From assembly GCA_947458565.1 (NCBI GenBank), contig CANGZK010000066.1, positions 1-6,178 of the forward strand: a DNA stretch of 6,178 nucleotides, written 5' to 3'. Positions within the stretch are counted from its first letter, which is position 1, and each line of letters starts with the position of its first letter. The stretch comes from Acidimicrobiaceae bacterium (GTDB taxonomy: Bacteria > Actinomycetota > Acidimicrobiia > Acidimicrobiales > Ilumatobacteraceae). Shown piece after piece: positions 1-5,985 of this stretch. Position numbers and translations under genes: made by a program. Under the pieces are notes generated by a model, which saw only the letters and a list, made by a program, of their open reading frames with translations, was not told where the DNA came from and did not search any database.

Positions 1-1518
1 AGTATCTCTAAGTGGCAATTTCCCAAAGTCTGCGGGATTGAAACCGAATACGGCATCATCTTTAAGGGTGGAGATGTAAGTCCAATTACCGCTTCATCGA
101 TCATCGTGAACTCCTATTCGAAAGGCAAAGAAGACCTTGTTGGATGGGACTACATCGACGAACATCCTGGCAATGACGCAAGAGGATATTCGCTCGATGA
201 TTACTTGTTTCCTGAATACGAAAGTCAGCTTGTCAATACGGTGCTCACGAATGGGGCTCGCTATTACGTAGACCACGCACATCCAGAGATCAGTACTCCA
301 GAATGTCGCAATGCCATTGAAGCGGTGTTGTTTGATCGCGCGGGAGAAGAAATAGTTCGCAGAAGTATGCAGTTAGCCAATGAGTCACTGCCTGATGATT
401 CTGAAATCGTGATCTATAAAAACAACTCGGATGGCAAGGGCAATAGCTATGGTTGCCACGAGAATTATTTGGTGTCGAGACCTACTCCGTTTACGCAAAT
501 TGCGCAGCAGATCACCACGCATTTCGTTACTAGGCAGATCTTTTGCGGAGCCGGAAAGGTCGGCGCCGAACATCGAGGAGTTAGCGGCAAAGGTTCACAT
601 CAAACTGCCTACCAATTGAGTCAACGTGCAGATTTTTTTGAAGAGGAAATCGGATTAGAAACAACGCTAAAAAGGCCAATCGTCAACACGCGAGACGAAC
701 CACACTGTGATCCCACGAAGTACCGCAGATTGCACGTGATTGCTGGTGATGCGAACATGAGCGAAGTAGCGACGCTCCTCAAACTCGGCACAACTTCAAT
801 AGTGCTTGCGATGATCGAAGACAATGCTTTTCCAGAGCATCTCTTGATTAAAGACCCAGTGAGCGCAGTTCGCAAAATTAGTCATGACCCAACACTGAAT
901 GCAAGCGTCACGATGATCGACGGTCGTGTGTTGACAGCCTTGCAAATTCAATTTGAGTTACTTGATGCAGCCAACAAATATGCAACTCGCTATGGACTCG
1001 AATCCGTAGATTCGCAGGTTGGTGAAAATGTTCTATTCAGGTGGATGAACGTGCTCGAAGGCCTAGAAGCCAATCCGACATCTGTTGCGCACATCGTCGA
1101 TTGGGTAGCGAAGAAGAGAATTTTGGATGGTTTTGCGCAGCGTCACGGGCTTCAGGACAATGATGTGCGACTTAAGGCGATTGATCTGCAGTATCACGAC
1201 ATGAGAGTCGAAAAGTGTTTGGCACTTCGAGCCGGACTTGAAGAAATTTGCACACAACAGGATGTGTTTGCAGCAATGACGCATCCACCGGAATCCACGC
1301 GTGCATACTTCCGTGGAAGCGTTTTGCAGCGATGGCCAAATGATGTAATTGCAGCAAACTGGGACAGTGTTGTATTCGACATTCCTAATCAGGGTCTTAA
1401 GCGTGTTCCCATGCCCGAGCCATTGCGCGGTACTCGCAAGTTGGTTGGAGAAGTGCTTGCTCACTCTAAAAATCCCCTAGAACTTATTGAAAAACTCAGT
1501 TCACAGTTCGCACCCTGA
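1..1518 (+). CDS. dop: Dop, Pup deamidase/depupylase (5' end outside window)
   Basis: Dop converts the C-terminal Gln of Pup to Glu, making Pup ready for ligation, and also removes Pup from tagged proteins. The reading frame is open from base 1 and gives 505 visible residues. The family's opening motif GIETEYGI lies at visible residues 12-19 and includes the metal-binding ExE pair. A GTG at 106 could be mistaken for the start, but it would cut this motif off, so the true start lies just left of the window. The Dop-specific loop is recognisable (WDY at about residues 49-51, DARG at about 59-62) and separates Dop from its paralog PafA. The catalytic Asp is residue 91 in YVDHAHPE (codon 271-273). 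The conserved YGCHENYL (about 150-157) and NTRDEPH (about 229-235) motifs follow. The C-terminal part keeps LQYHDMR and TRAYFRG. The gene ends 40 bases before pup, whose product is its substrate. Identification as Dop rather than PafA is firm. Confidence 0.95.
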   Translation, partial: SISKWQFPKVCGIETEYGIIFKGGDVSPITASSIIVNSYSKGKEDLVGWDYIDEHPGNDARGYSLDDYLFPEYESQLVNTVLTNGARYYVDHAHPEISTPECRNAIEAVLFDRAGEEIVRRSMQLANESLPDDSEIVIYKNNSDGKGNSYGCHENYLVSRPTPFTQIAQQITTHFVTRQIFCGAGKVGAEHRGVSGKGSHQTAYQLSQRADFFEEEIGLETTLKRPIVNTRDEPHCDPTKYRRLHVIAGDANMSEVATLLKLGTTSIVLAMIEDNAFPEHLLIKDPVSAVRKISHDPTLNASVTMIDGRVLTALQIQFELLDAANKYATRYGLESVDSQVGENVLFRWMNVLEGLEANPTSVAHIVDWVAKKRILDGFAQRHGLQDNDVRLKAIDLQYHDMRVEKCLALRAGLEEICTQQDVFAAMTHPPESTRAYFRGSVLQRWPNDVIAANWDSVVFDIPNQGLKRVPMPEPLRGTRKLVGEVLAHSKNPLELIEKLSSQFAP

Positions 1519-1546
1519 CGGGCTAGCGATTGGATGAGTTTTTGGC

Positions 1547-1552
1547 TATGGT
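1547..1552 (+). promoter_or_regulatory. Candidate -10 element for pup (leaderless type)
   Basis: TATGGT fits the actinobacterial -10 pattern TANNNT and ends exactly 6 bases before the pup ATG, so transcription would begin at or next to the start codon. No Shine-Dalgarno sequence is visible before pup. A weak -35-like TAGCGA (3 of 6 matches to TTGACA) lies 17 bases upstream at 1524-1529. The same hexamer-to-start spacing occurs at the GDPD and tatB genes, which raises confidence. It would let pup be transcribed separately from dop. Confidence 0.4.
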
Positions 1553-1558
1553 TCAATC

Positions 1559-1753
1559 ATGCCCGAGCAAATAAAAAAAACTTCGTCATCACGAAAGCCG
1601 ACTGCATCGGCAACTGAAGCCAAAGTCGCACAGAGTCATGATGCCAAAAATCTCACAGCGGATCTGGACAGTCTGCTTGACGAGATTGACGAAGTGCTTG
1701 AAACCAATGCAGAAGAGTTTGTCAAAAGCTATGTGCAAAAAGGTGGGCAATAG
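1559..1753 (+). CDS. pup: Pup, prokaryotic ubiquitin-like protein (GGQ form)
   Basis: Pup is a 64-residue, mostly disordered tag that is joined through its C-terminus to substrate lysines and threads the substrate into the proteasome. The C-terminal half is nearly the family consensus: LLDEIDEVLE (about residues 39-48), which forms the helix recognised by the Mpa/ARC coiled coil, then FVKSYVQKGGQ. Length equals that of the mycobacterial protein. The ending is Gly-Gly-Gln, so deamidation by Dop is needed before PafA can use it, in keeping with dop lying directly upstream. The ATG at 1559 is the only possible start, since a stop lies in frame at 1535-1537. A run of eight A's at 1573-1580 spans codons 5-8 (Ile-Lys-Lys-Thr). 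The N-terminal half is rich in Ser, Thr, Lys and Ala and little conserved, as usual for Pup. prcB starts 17 bases downstream. Confidence 0.97.
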   Translation: MPEQIKKTSSSRKPTASATEAKVAQSHDAKNLTADLDSLLDEIDEVLETNAEEFVKSYVQKGGQ

Positions 1754-1770
1754 CCCTAACCTACAGATAT

Positions 1771-2556
1771 ATGTCAATGCCGATGTTTTCCTTTGAGCAG
1801 GATCCCGGTGCTAATTTTGGCGAACTTTTGAAGCGTGTTGGTTTGTCGCCATTTGGTGAAACCGGTTCAGTAAACAAGATGCTTGTTCCACATGCGACGA
1901 CCTGTGTTGCGCTTCGATGCGTGAACGGTGTTGTAATGGCGGGTGATCGTCGAGCCACTTCTGGCAACTTAATCAGCCATCGCGAGATGGAAAAGGTAGT
2001 GCAAGCAGATCAATTCAGTGGCGTCGCTATTGCTGGAGCAGCCGGACCGGCCATGGAAATGGTCAAGTTGTTCCAACTTCAAATCGAACACTATGAAAAG
2101 GTTGAGGGTCAGTCACTTTCTCTTGAAGGTAAAGCAAACCAACTGTCCATGTTCGTCCGAAGCAATCTTCCGGCCGCTATGCAGGGTTTTATGGTGGTCC
2201 CAATTTTTGCTGGGTACGACACACTCTTACAACATGGTCGATTGTGGAACTATGACGCGACTGGCGGCAGATACGAAGAGCACGACTTTGTTGCCACAGG
2301 CTCAGGCATGTTGCATGCTGGAACTGTCTTACGCATGGGTTGGAAACGTGACATGACGGTTGACGAGGGTGTTGAACTCACAGCCCGGGCATTGTGGGAA
2401 GCATCAGATGCTGACTCTGCTACAGGTGGACCCGATGCATTGCGAGGAATTTACCCAGTGATTGCTTCGATAACGAGCGAAGGCTTCACTCGCGTTGAAG
2501 ATAGTCAACTTAAGGTCACGTATGAGGCAATCGCTCGGGGAGTAGGTCAGCGATGA
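1771..2556 (+). CDS. prcB: 20S proteasome beta subunit PrcB (catalytic)
   Basis: PrcB forms the inner beta rings of the 20S core and cuts substrates with an N-terminal threonine exposed after removal of its propeptide. The precursor has 261 residues. The predicted propeptide is residues 1-42, shorter than the 57-residue one of M. tuberculosis. Mature Thr1 is Thr43 (codon 1897-1899) in HATTCVAL, with Asp17 as Asp59 in MAGDRRAT and Lys33 as Lys75 in REMEKV. GSG at 177-179 and DSATGGPD at 215-222 supply the supporting active-site residues, so the enzyme should be active. The residue before Thr1 is Ala rather than the usual Gly, which is odd for an autolytic beta subunit. Met1, Met3 and Met5 are all possible starts; I chose the first, and no good ribosome binding site decides between them. 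The stop overlaps the prcA start (ATGA), so the two subunits are probably translationally coupled. Confidence 0.96.
   Translation: MSMPMFSFEQDPGANFGELLKRVGLSPFGETGSVNKMLVPHATTCVALRCVNGVVMAGDRRATSGNLISHREMEKVVQADQFSGVAIAGAAGPAMEMVKLFQLQIEHYEKVEGQSLSLEGKANQLSMFVRSNLPAAMQGFMVVPIFAGYDTLLQHGRLWNYDATGGRYEEHDFVATGSGMLHAGTVLRMGWKRDMTVDEGVELTARALWEASDADSATGGPDALRGIYPVIASITSEGFTRVEDSQLKVTYEAIARGVGQR
2537..2546 (+). promoter_or_regulatory. Ribosome binding site of prcA
   Basis: A purine-rich stretch, GGGGAGTAGG, lies inside the end of prcB, 6 to 10 bases before the prcA ATG. It is the clearest Shine-Dalgarno-like sequence among the gene starts in the window. With the 4-base stop/start overlap it supports prcA at 2553 and balanced output of the two core subunits. 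The genes at presumed transcript starts (pup, the GDPD gene, tatB) lack such a site. Confidence 0.5.
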
Positions 2557-3230
2557 GCATGCCGTACTACGTAGCACCCGAGCAAATGATGAAGGATCGT
2601 GCCGACTATGCGCGTAAGGGGATTGCGCGTGGAAGAGCTCTAGTCGCATTGCAATACGACGATGGCATAGCTCTTGTGGCAGAAAACCCATCGAACACTT
2701 TGCGCAAAATAAGTGAAATTTATGATCGGATTGCTTTCGCTGGTGTTGGCAAATACAACGAGTTCGATCAGCTGAGAGTTGCTGGAGTACGTGCTGCGGA
2801 TCTCAAGGGTTACCAATTTTCGCGCTTGGATGTTGATGCACGCGGTTTGGCGAATCAGTATGCGCAGATACTTGGCCAAACCTTCACACACGAGATGAAG
2901 CCACTTGAAGTCGAGATTCTTGTCGCTGAAGTTGGCCTTACACCCGATCGGGACCAGTTGTTTCACATCATGTACGACGGCACCGTAATTGATGAGCATC
3001 GATTCACTGTGTTGGGTGGAGACATGGACGCAATACGAGGGCGATTGTCGGAACGTTTCGTTGCTGGATCAACGATTCAAAATGCTGTCAAAATTGCACA
3101 TCACGCGCTGAGCTCGGTTGACTCGTCCATCAACTCATCAGAGCTTGAAGTTGCTGTGCTGACTCGTAATAGCTCGCGTCGCTGCTTTGATAGGTTGAGC
3201 GACGACACAATTGCCCAATATCTGGTTTGA
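2553..3230 (+). CDS. prcA: 20S proteasome alpha subunit PrcA
   Basis: PrcA makes the outer heptameric rings of the 20S core, gating entry and docking the ATPase. The 225 residues open with MSMPYYVAPEQ and continue into RKGIARG (about 21-27), the N-terminal gate and H0 helix segment of actinobacterial alpha subunits. The AENPS and RKISEIYDRI segments (about 43-60) include Lys52, which lines the pocket that accepts the C-terminal tail of the Mpa-type ATPase. GKYNEFD (about 67-73) and KPLEVEILVAEVG (about 116-128) are also conserved. No catalytic threonine is present, as expected. The protein is shorter than the 248-residue M. tuberculosis PrcA because the long acidic tail is missing; it ends at QYLV. 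The start is fixed by the ATGA overlap with prcB and an upstream GGGGAGTAGG. pafA begins 12 bases after the stop. Confidence 0.96.
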   Translation: MSMPYYVAPEQMMKDRADYARKGIARGRALVALQYDDGIALVAENPSNTLRKISEIYDRIAFAGVGKYNEFDQLRVAGVRAADLKGYQFSRLDVDARGLANQYAQILGQTFTHEMKPLEVEILVAEVGLTPDRDQLFHIMYDGTVIDEHRFTVLGGDMDAIRGRLSERFVAGSTIQNAVKIAHHALSSVDSSINSSELEVAVLTRNSSRRCFDRLSDDTIAQYLV

Positions 3231-3241
3231 TTCGCAATTGT
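3207..3241 (+). repeat. 8-bp inverted repeat before the pafA start
   Basis: ACAATTGC (3207-3214) and GCAATTGT (3234-3241) are perfect reverse complements separated by 19 bases. The pair spans the prcA stop codon and ends one base before the pafA ATG. Each arm also contains the palindrome CAATTG. In mRNA it could form a modest hairpin that would partly hide the pafA start; in DNA it could be a protein site. The stem is AT-rich and short, so function is unproven and chance is possible. Confidence 0.35.
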
Positions 3242-3242
3242 C

Positions 3243-4601
3243 ATGGACAAACGCATATTCGGAATTGAGACCGAATATGGCGTCACTTGTACATTAAGGG
3301 GTCAACGTCGGCTTAGCCCTGATGAAGTAGCTCGATATCTTTTTCGTCGCGTGGTCTCGTGGGGTAGAAGTTCGAATGTATTTCTCGAGAATGGTGCTCG
3401 TCTCTATCTTGATGTGGGATCCCACCCGGAATACGCAACACCCGAGTGCGACTCAATTTATGATTGCACGGTGCACGATAAAGCGGGAGAACGCAAGCTT
3501 GAAGAGCTGATGATTGGCGCCGAACAACGGTTGAAGGAAGAAGGAATCCGTGGCACGATATATTTGTTCAAGAACAACAATGATTCCGCGGGAAACTCCT
3601 ATGGCTGCCACGAGAATTACCTCACTCGTCGGAACACTGAACCGGACAAATATCAGCAACATCTCATTCCTTTTCTGATTTCTCGTCAGATATTCACCGG
3701 ATCAGGCCAAGTCCTACAAACGGCTCGTGGGCCGATTTTCAGCATCGCTCAGCGCGCTGAACATATCTGGGAGTCGATGAGTTCTGCGACTACGCGCAGT
3801 AGACCAATTATCAATACGAGAGATGAACCGCATGCAGATGCCGAGATGTATCGCCGACTGCACGTAATTGTCGGTGATTCGAACATGAGCGAATACACAA
3901 CGTTCTTGAAACTCGGGAGTACAGCGTGCATGCTACGGATGATCGAAACTAACGATCATTCGTTACGTGATATGACGCGAGAGAATCCAATGAGAGCGAT
4001 TCGCGATTTCAGTCACGACATCACATGTCGGAAGAAGGTTCGTCTTGAAAGTGGCCGCGAACTTTCTGCTCTCGATATTCAACGCGAGTATCTCGACAGT
4101 GCTTTGAAATTTGCAGATACACATGGATTCACAGAGCCAGAGTTGAAGGCACTAGAGATGTGGGAACACTGTGTATCGACTATCGAGAATGATCCGCTAA
4201 AACTTGGCAGGGAAATTGACTGGGTCATCAAGCACAACCTGATCGAAGCATTTCGATCCAAGAACGGACTTGCGCTTGATGACGCTCGGGTACAAACCCT
4301 TGACTTGCAGTATCACGACATTCGTCAAGACCGGGGTATTTTTTATCGGATGCAGGCTCGCTCAATGGTTGACCGGATTTGCAAAGAGCAAGACATCGTT
4401 GCCGCAATGGAAACTGCGCCTCAAACAACTCGAGCGAGATTGAGATCAGAATTCATTAGCGCCGCCAAAGAGAAGAAACGTGATTACACAGTCGATTGGG
4501 TTCACCTCAAGATTAACGACCAAGCACAAAAGACAGTGTTGTGCAAAGACCCTTTCATACACAAGGATGATCGGGTCGAAAAACTGATCGCATCGCTCTA
4601 G
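3243..4601 (+). CDS. pafA: PafA, Pup--protein ligase
   Basis: PafA uses ATP to activate the C-terminal Glu of deamidated Pup and forms an isopeptide bond with a substrate lysine. The 452 residues equal the length of the M. tuberculosis enzyme. The opening GIETEYGVTCT (7-17) holds the metal-binding Glu9 and Glu11. It runs without a Dop-type loop into RRLSPDEVARYLFRRVVSWG (22-41), which marks it as PafA. The catalytic base is Asp57 in LYLDVGSHPEYATPEC. KNNNDSAGNSYGCHENYL (about 109-126) and NTRDEPHADAE follow in the glutamine-synthetase-like fold. The C-terminal domain keeps FISAA, DWVHLKIND and VLCKDPF and ends in LIASL. The start ATG has no Shine-Dalgarno sequence but lies 12 bases after prcA, so it is probably translated by reinitiation or coupling. 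PafB and PafC do not follow, unlike in mycobacteria. Confidence 0.97.
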   Translation: MDKRIFGIETEYGVTCTLRGQRRLSPDEVARYLFRRVVSWGRSSNVFLENGARLYLDVGSHPEYATPECDSIYDCTVHDKAGERKLEELMIGAEQRLKEEGIRGTIYLFKNNNDSAGNSYGCHENYLTRRNTEPDKYQQHLIPFLISRQIFTGSGQVLQTARGPIFSIAQRAEHIWESMSSATTRSRPIINTRDEPHADAEMYRRLHVIVGDSNMSEYTTFLKLGSTACMLRMIETNDHSLRDMTRENPMRAIRDFSHDITCRKKVRLESGRELSALDIQREYLDSALKFADTHGFTEPELKALEMWEHCVSTIENDPLKLGREIDWVIKHNLIEAFRSKNGLALDDARVQTLDLQYHDIRQDRGIFYRMQARSMVDRICKEQDIVAAMETAPQTTRARLRSEFISAAKEKKRDYTVDWVHLKINDQAQKTVLCKDPFIHKDDRVEKLIASL

Positions 4602-4618
4602 CTGCTGATCTCTGCGGC

Positions 4619-4624
4619 TACCGT
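4619..4624 (+). promoter_or_regulatory. Weak candidate -10 element for lepB
   Basis: TACCGT fits TANNNT and lies 9 bases before the lepB ATG in the 32-base pafA-lepB gap. The spacing is looser than at pup, the GDPD gene and tatB, and no -35 stands out. lepB may simply be read through from pafA. No terminator-like hairpin is visible in the gap. Confidence 0.2.
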
Positions 4625-4633
4625 TACAGGCTG

Positions 4634-5227
4634 ATGAATTCTGAGCAGCTGCCGCCGTTGACTTCCGTCAGTAATGGTGCACGAGTTATTCGCGAGTGGG
4701 TAACAGTACTTGTTGTTGCTTTGGTTATCGCGGTTACCGTTCGCTCGCTTATTCTCCAGCAGTTTTATATATCTGGACCCAGCATGGAAGCAACCATGTT
4801 TCAAGACAACCGCGTTCTTGTCAACAAACTTTCCTACCGGTTGCATGACATTCATAGAGGTGACGTCGTTGTTTTTGACAGGGTCACAGTTGACGGCGAA
4901 ATCGTGCAACACGATGACCTCATCAAACGCGTCATTGCGCTTGGAGGAGAAACGATTTCCATTAAAGATTGCAAAGTTTTCGTTGATGGAGAATTGTTGG
5001 AGGAGTCTTACTTGAACGACTACGACCTTGCTCAATCTGCGTTTGAAGATCGTTGTCGTGTTCCAACAATGGACGAAATGGTTGTTCCAGAAAACCAACT
5101 ATTTGTGATGGGCGATAACCGACCACAATCCTTCGATAGTCGAATGTTTGGTCCGATTGAGCAATCCCTTGTCGTCGGACGAGCCTTTGTAATTATCTGG
5201 CCGTTTAGCGCTGCAAAGTTTCTTTAA
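4634..5227 (+). CDS. lepB: Type I signal peptidase (LepB)
   Basis: This membrane-bound serine protease (family S26) cuts signal peptides from proteins exported by the Sec and Tat pathways. The 197 residues begin with a short cytoplasmic segment and one membrane helix at about 22-41, leaving the catalytic domain outside. Ser50 in SGPSMEATM is the nucleophile (codon 4781-4783) and Lys98 in LIKRVIALGGE is the general base (codon 4925-4927). The final conserved box is MGDNRPQSFDSR (159-170). The usual Pro after the nucleophile (SMxPT) is Ala here. Two cysteines outside the membrane (113 and 141) could pair. The size matches single-anchor Gram-positive-type signal peptidases. It follows pafA by 32 bases on the same strand, and its stop overlaps that of the convergent GDPD gene. 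With tatB nearby, the region has an export theme. The ATG has only a weak AGG three bases upstream. Confidence 0.95.
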   Translation: MNSEQLPPLTSVSNGARVIREWVTVLVVALVIAVTVRSLILQQFYISGPSMEATMFQDNRVLVNKLSYRLHDIHRGDVVVFDRVTVDGEIVQHDDLIKRVIALGGETISIKDCKVFVDGELLEESYLNDYDLAQSAFEDRCRVPTMDEMVVPENQLFVMGDNRPQSFDSRMFGPIEQSLVVGRAFVIIWPFSAAKFL

Positions 5228-5940
5228 CTCTGCCTGATATTGGCCTCAACCATTCGGTCGGGCCAATCACTAAATACTCCATCTAGTCCCATGCGAATGC
5301 CAGTTTCAATCACAGATTCATGCTGCATGTCCCATCCAAAACTGACAATGTTAAAACGATGGAATAATGCAACCAAGCCACCGTTCCAATCTGAGTAGTG
5401 CATGTTGAAGGCTTCAATTCCGTTCGCTGCAAGTGTTGCTGCACGACGCTCCGGTCCTTCCTTGATTTTTGCAAGTCGAGTCGAATCGACAAGTTTGCAT
5501 GTTGTAATCAGACCTCTATTGTTGATCAACATCTCACAACTTGGATGGCAAAGCCACATCCGCTCGAGCATCGAACCATCAATATTCGTAACGGTGCTTT
5601 CAATTGTTTTAAAAACAGCGGGGTCTTTAATGTCAAGGCTCAATTGGTACTGGGTACCACAGTGTTGCAGCAATTCTTCAAGACTGGGAACGTGAGCGGG
5701 CAGAGCTGATTTGTTCATCTCGGAAATCGGTTTGGACCGCAATCGTGATTTAACGATGCCGTCGTGATCAAGAACCAAAACACCATCACGGGTAGCCCAG
5801 ATGTCACTCTCTAAACCATTTGAACCTAGTTTGAGCGCGAGGGAGAACGCGTCCAGGGTGTTTTCAGGGGCATATGCGCTTGCACCGCGATGGGCAAACA
5901 GAATTGGAGAGCCAAGTAGAGATGGAAGCCGTTGTTGCAC
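5224..5940 (-). CDS. Glycerophosphodiester phosphodiesterase (GDPD family)
   Basis: GDPD enzymes hydrolyse glycerophosphodiesters, the deacylated phospholipid headgroups, to glycerol-3-phosphate and an alcohol. The 238 residues fold as a TIM barrel with the family signature at the N-terminus: FAHRGASAYAPENT (15-28) with catalytic His17, then ESD (44-46) as metal ligands, TRDGVLVLDHD (50-60) with catalytic His59, and VPSLEELL (84-91). The later ExK motif appears as Asp-Ile-Lys (103-105), a conservative change. No signal peptide or membrane helix is visible, so it is cytosolic and UgpQ-like rather than a secreted GlpQ. The GTG at 5940 is the only reasonable start because a stop lies in frame just upstream (5944-5946). 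It converges on lepB with a 4-base overlap at TTAA and diverges from tatB. Substrate preference cannot be read from the sequence. A link with the proteasome or export genes is not evident. Confidence 0.9.
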   Translation of the reverse strand: MQQRLPSLLGSPILFAHRGASAYAPENTLDAFSLALKLGSNGLESDIWATRDGVLVLDHDGIVKSRLRSKPISEMNKSALPAHVPSLEELLQHCGTQYQLSLDIKDPAVFKTIESTVTNIDGSMLERMWLCHPSCEMLINNRGLITTCKLVDSTRLAKIKEGPERRAATLAANGIEAFNMHYSDWNGGLVALFHRFNIVSFGWDMQHESVIETGIRMGLDGVFSDWPDRMVEANIRQS

Positions 5941-5946
5941 GAGTCA

Positions 5947-5952
5947 ATGATA
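5947..5952 (-). promoter_or_regulatory. Candidate -10 element for the GDPD gene (leaderless type)
   Basis: On the minus strand this reads TATCAT, five of six matches to TATAAT, ending exactly 6 bases before the GTG start. Transcription would therefore begin at or beside the start codon, and no Shine-Dalgarno sequence is present. No convincing -35 was found. It lies back to back with the candidate tatB promoter in a 45-base divergent gap, so the two may compete. Confidence 0.45.
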
Positions 5953-5979
5953 TGGCAATACATGATCAGGCTTTAGACT
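5952..5979 (+). promoter_or_regulatory. Candidate tatB promoter (leaderless type)
   Basis: TAGACT at 5974-5979 fits the TANNNT -10 pattern and ends 6 bases before the tatB ATG. ATGGCA at 5952-5957 matches TTGACA in four of six positions with a 16-base spacer. No Shine-Dalgarno sequence precedes tatB. The -35-like element touches the -10 candidate of the divergent GDPD gene. Confidence 0.4.
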
Positions 5980-5985
5980 GTTGCA

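Noticed and set aside
1063..1464. 133-codon open frame on the minus strand
   Set aside because: It is antisense to the conserved C-terminal half of dop and resembles no known protein.
106..1518. GTG at 106 as the start of dop
   Set aside because: The frame is open to base 1, and the upstream residues contain the essential GIETEYGI motif, so the gene begins left of the window.
1519..1558. Terminator between dop and pup
   Set aside because: The gap has a GCTAGC palindrome and a short T run but no stem-loop long enough to act as a terminator.
2640..2999. 119-codon open frame on the minus strand
   Set aside because: It is antisense to prcA and has no recognisable motif.
3216..3230. C-terminal QYLV of PrcA as an ATPase-like GQYL docking tail
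   Set aside because: It aligns with the ordinary end of the PrcA fold (LQALLV in M. tuberculosis), so the likeness to the Mpa tail is probably chance.
4598..5098. 166-codon open frame on the minus strand
   Set aside because: It lies antisense to lepB, whose family motifs are certain; the minus-strand product shows no recognisable domain.
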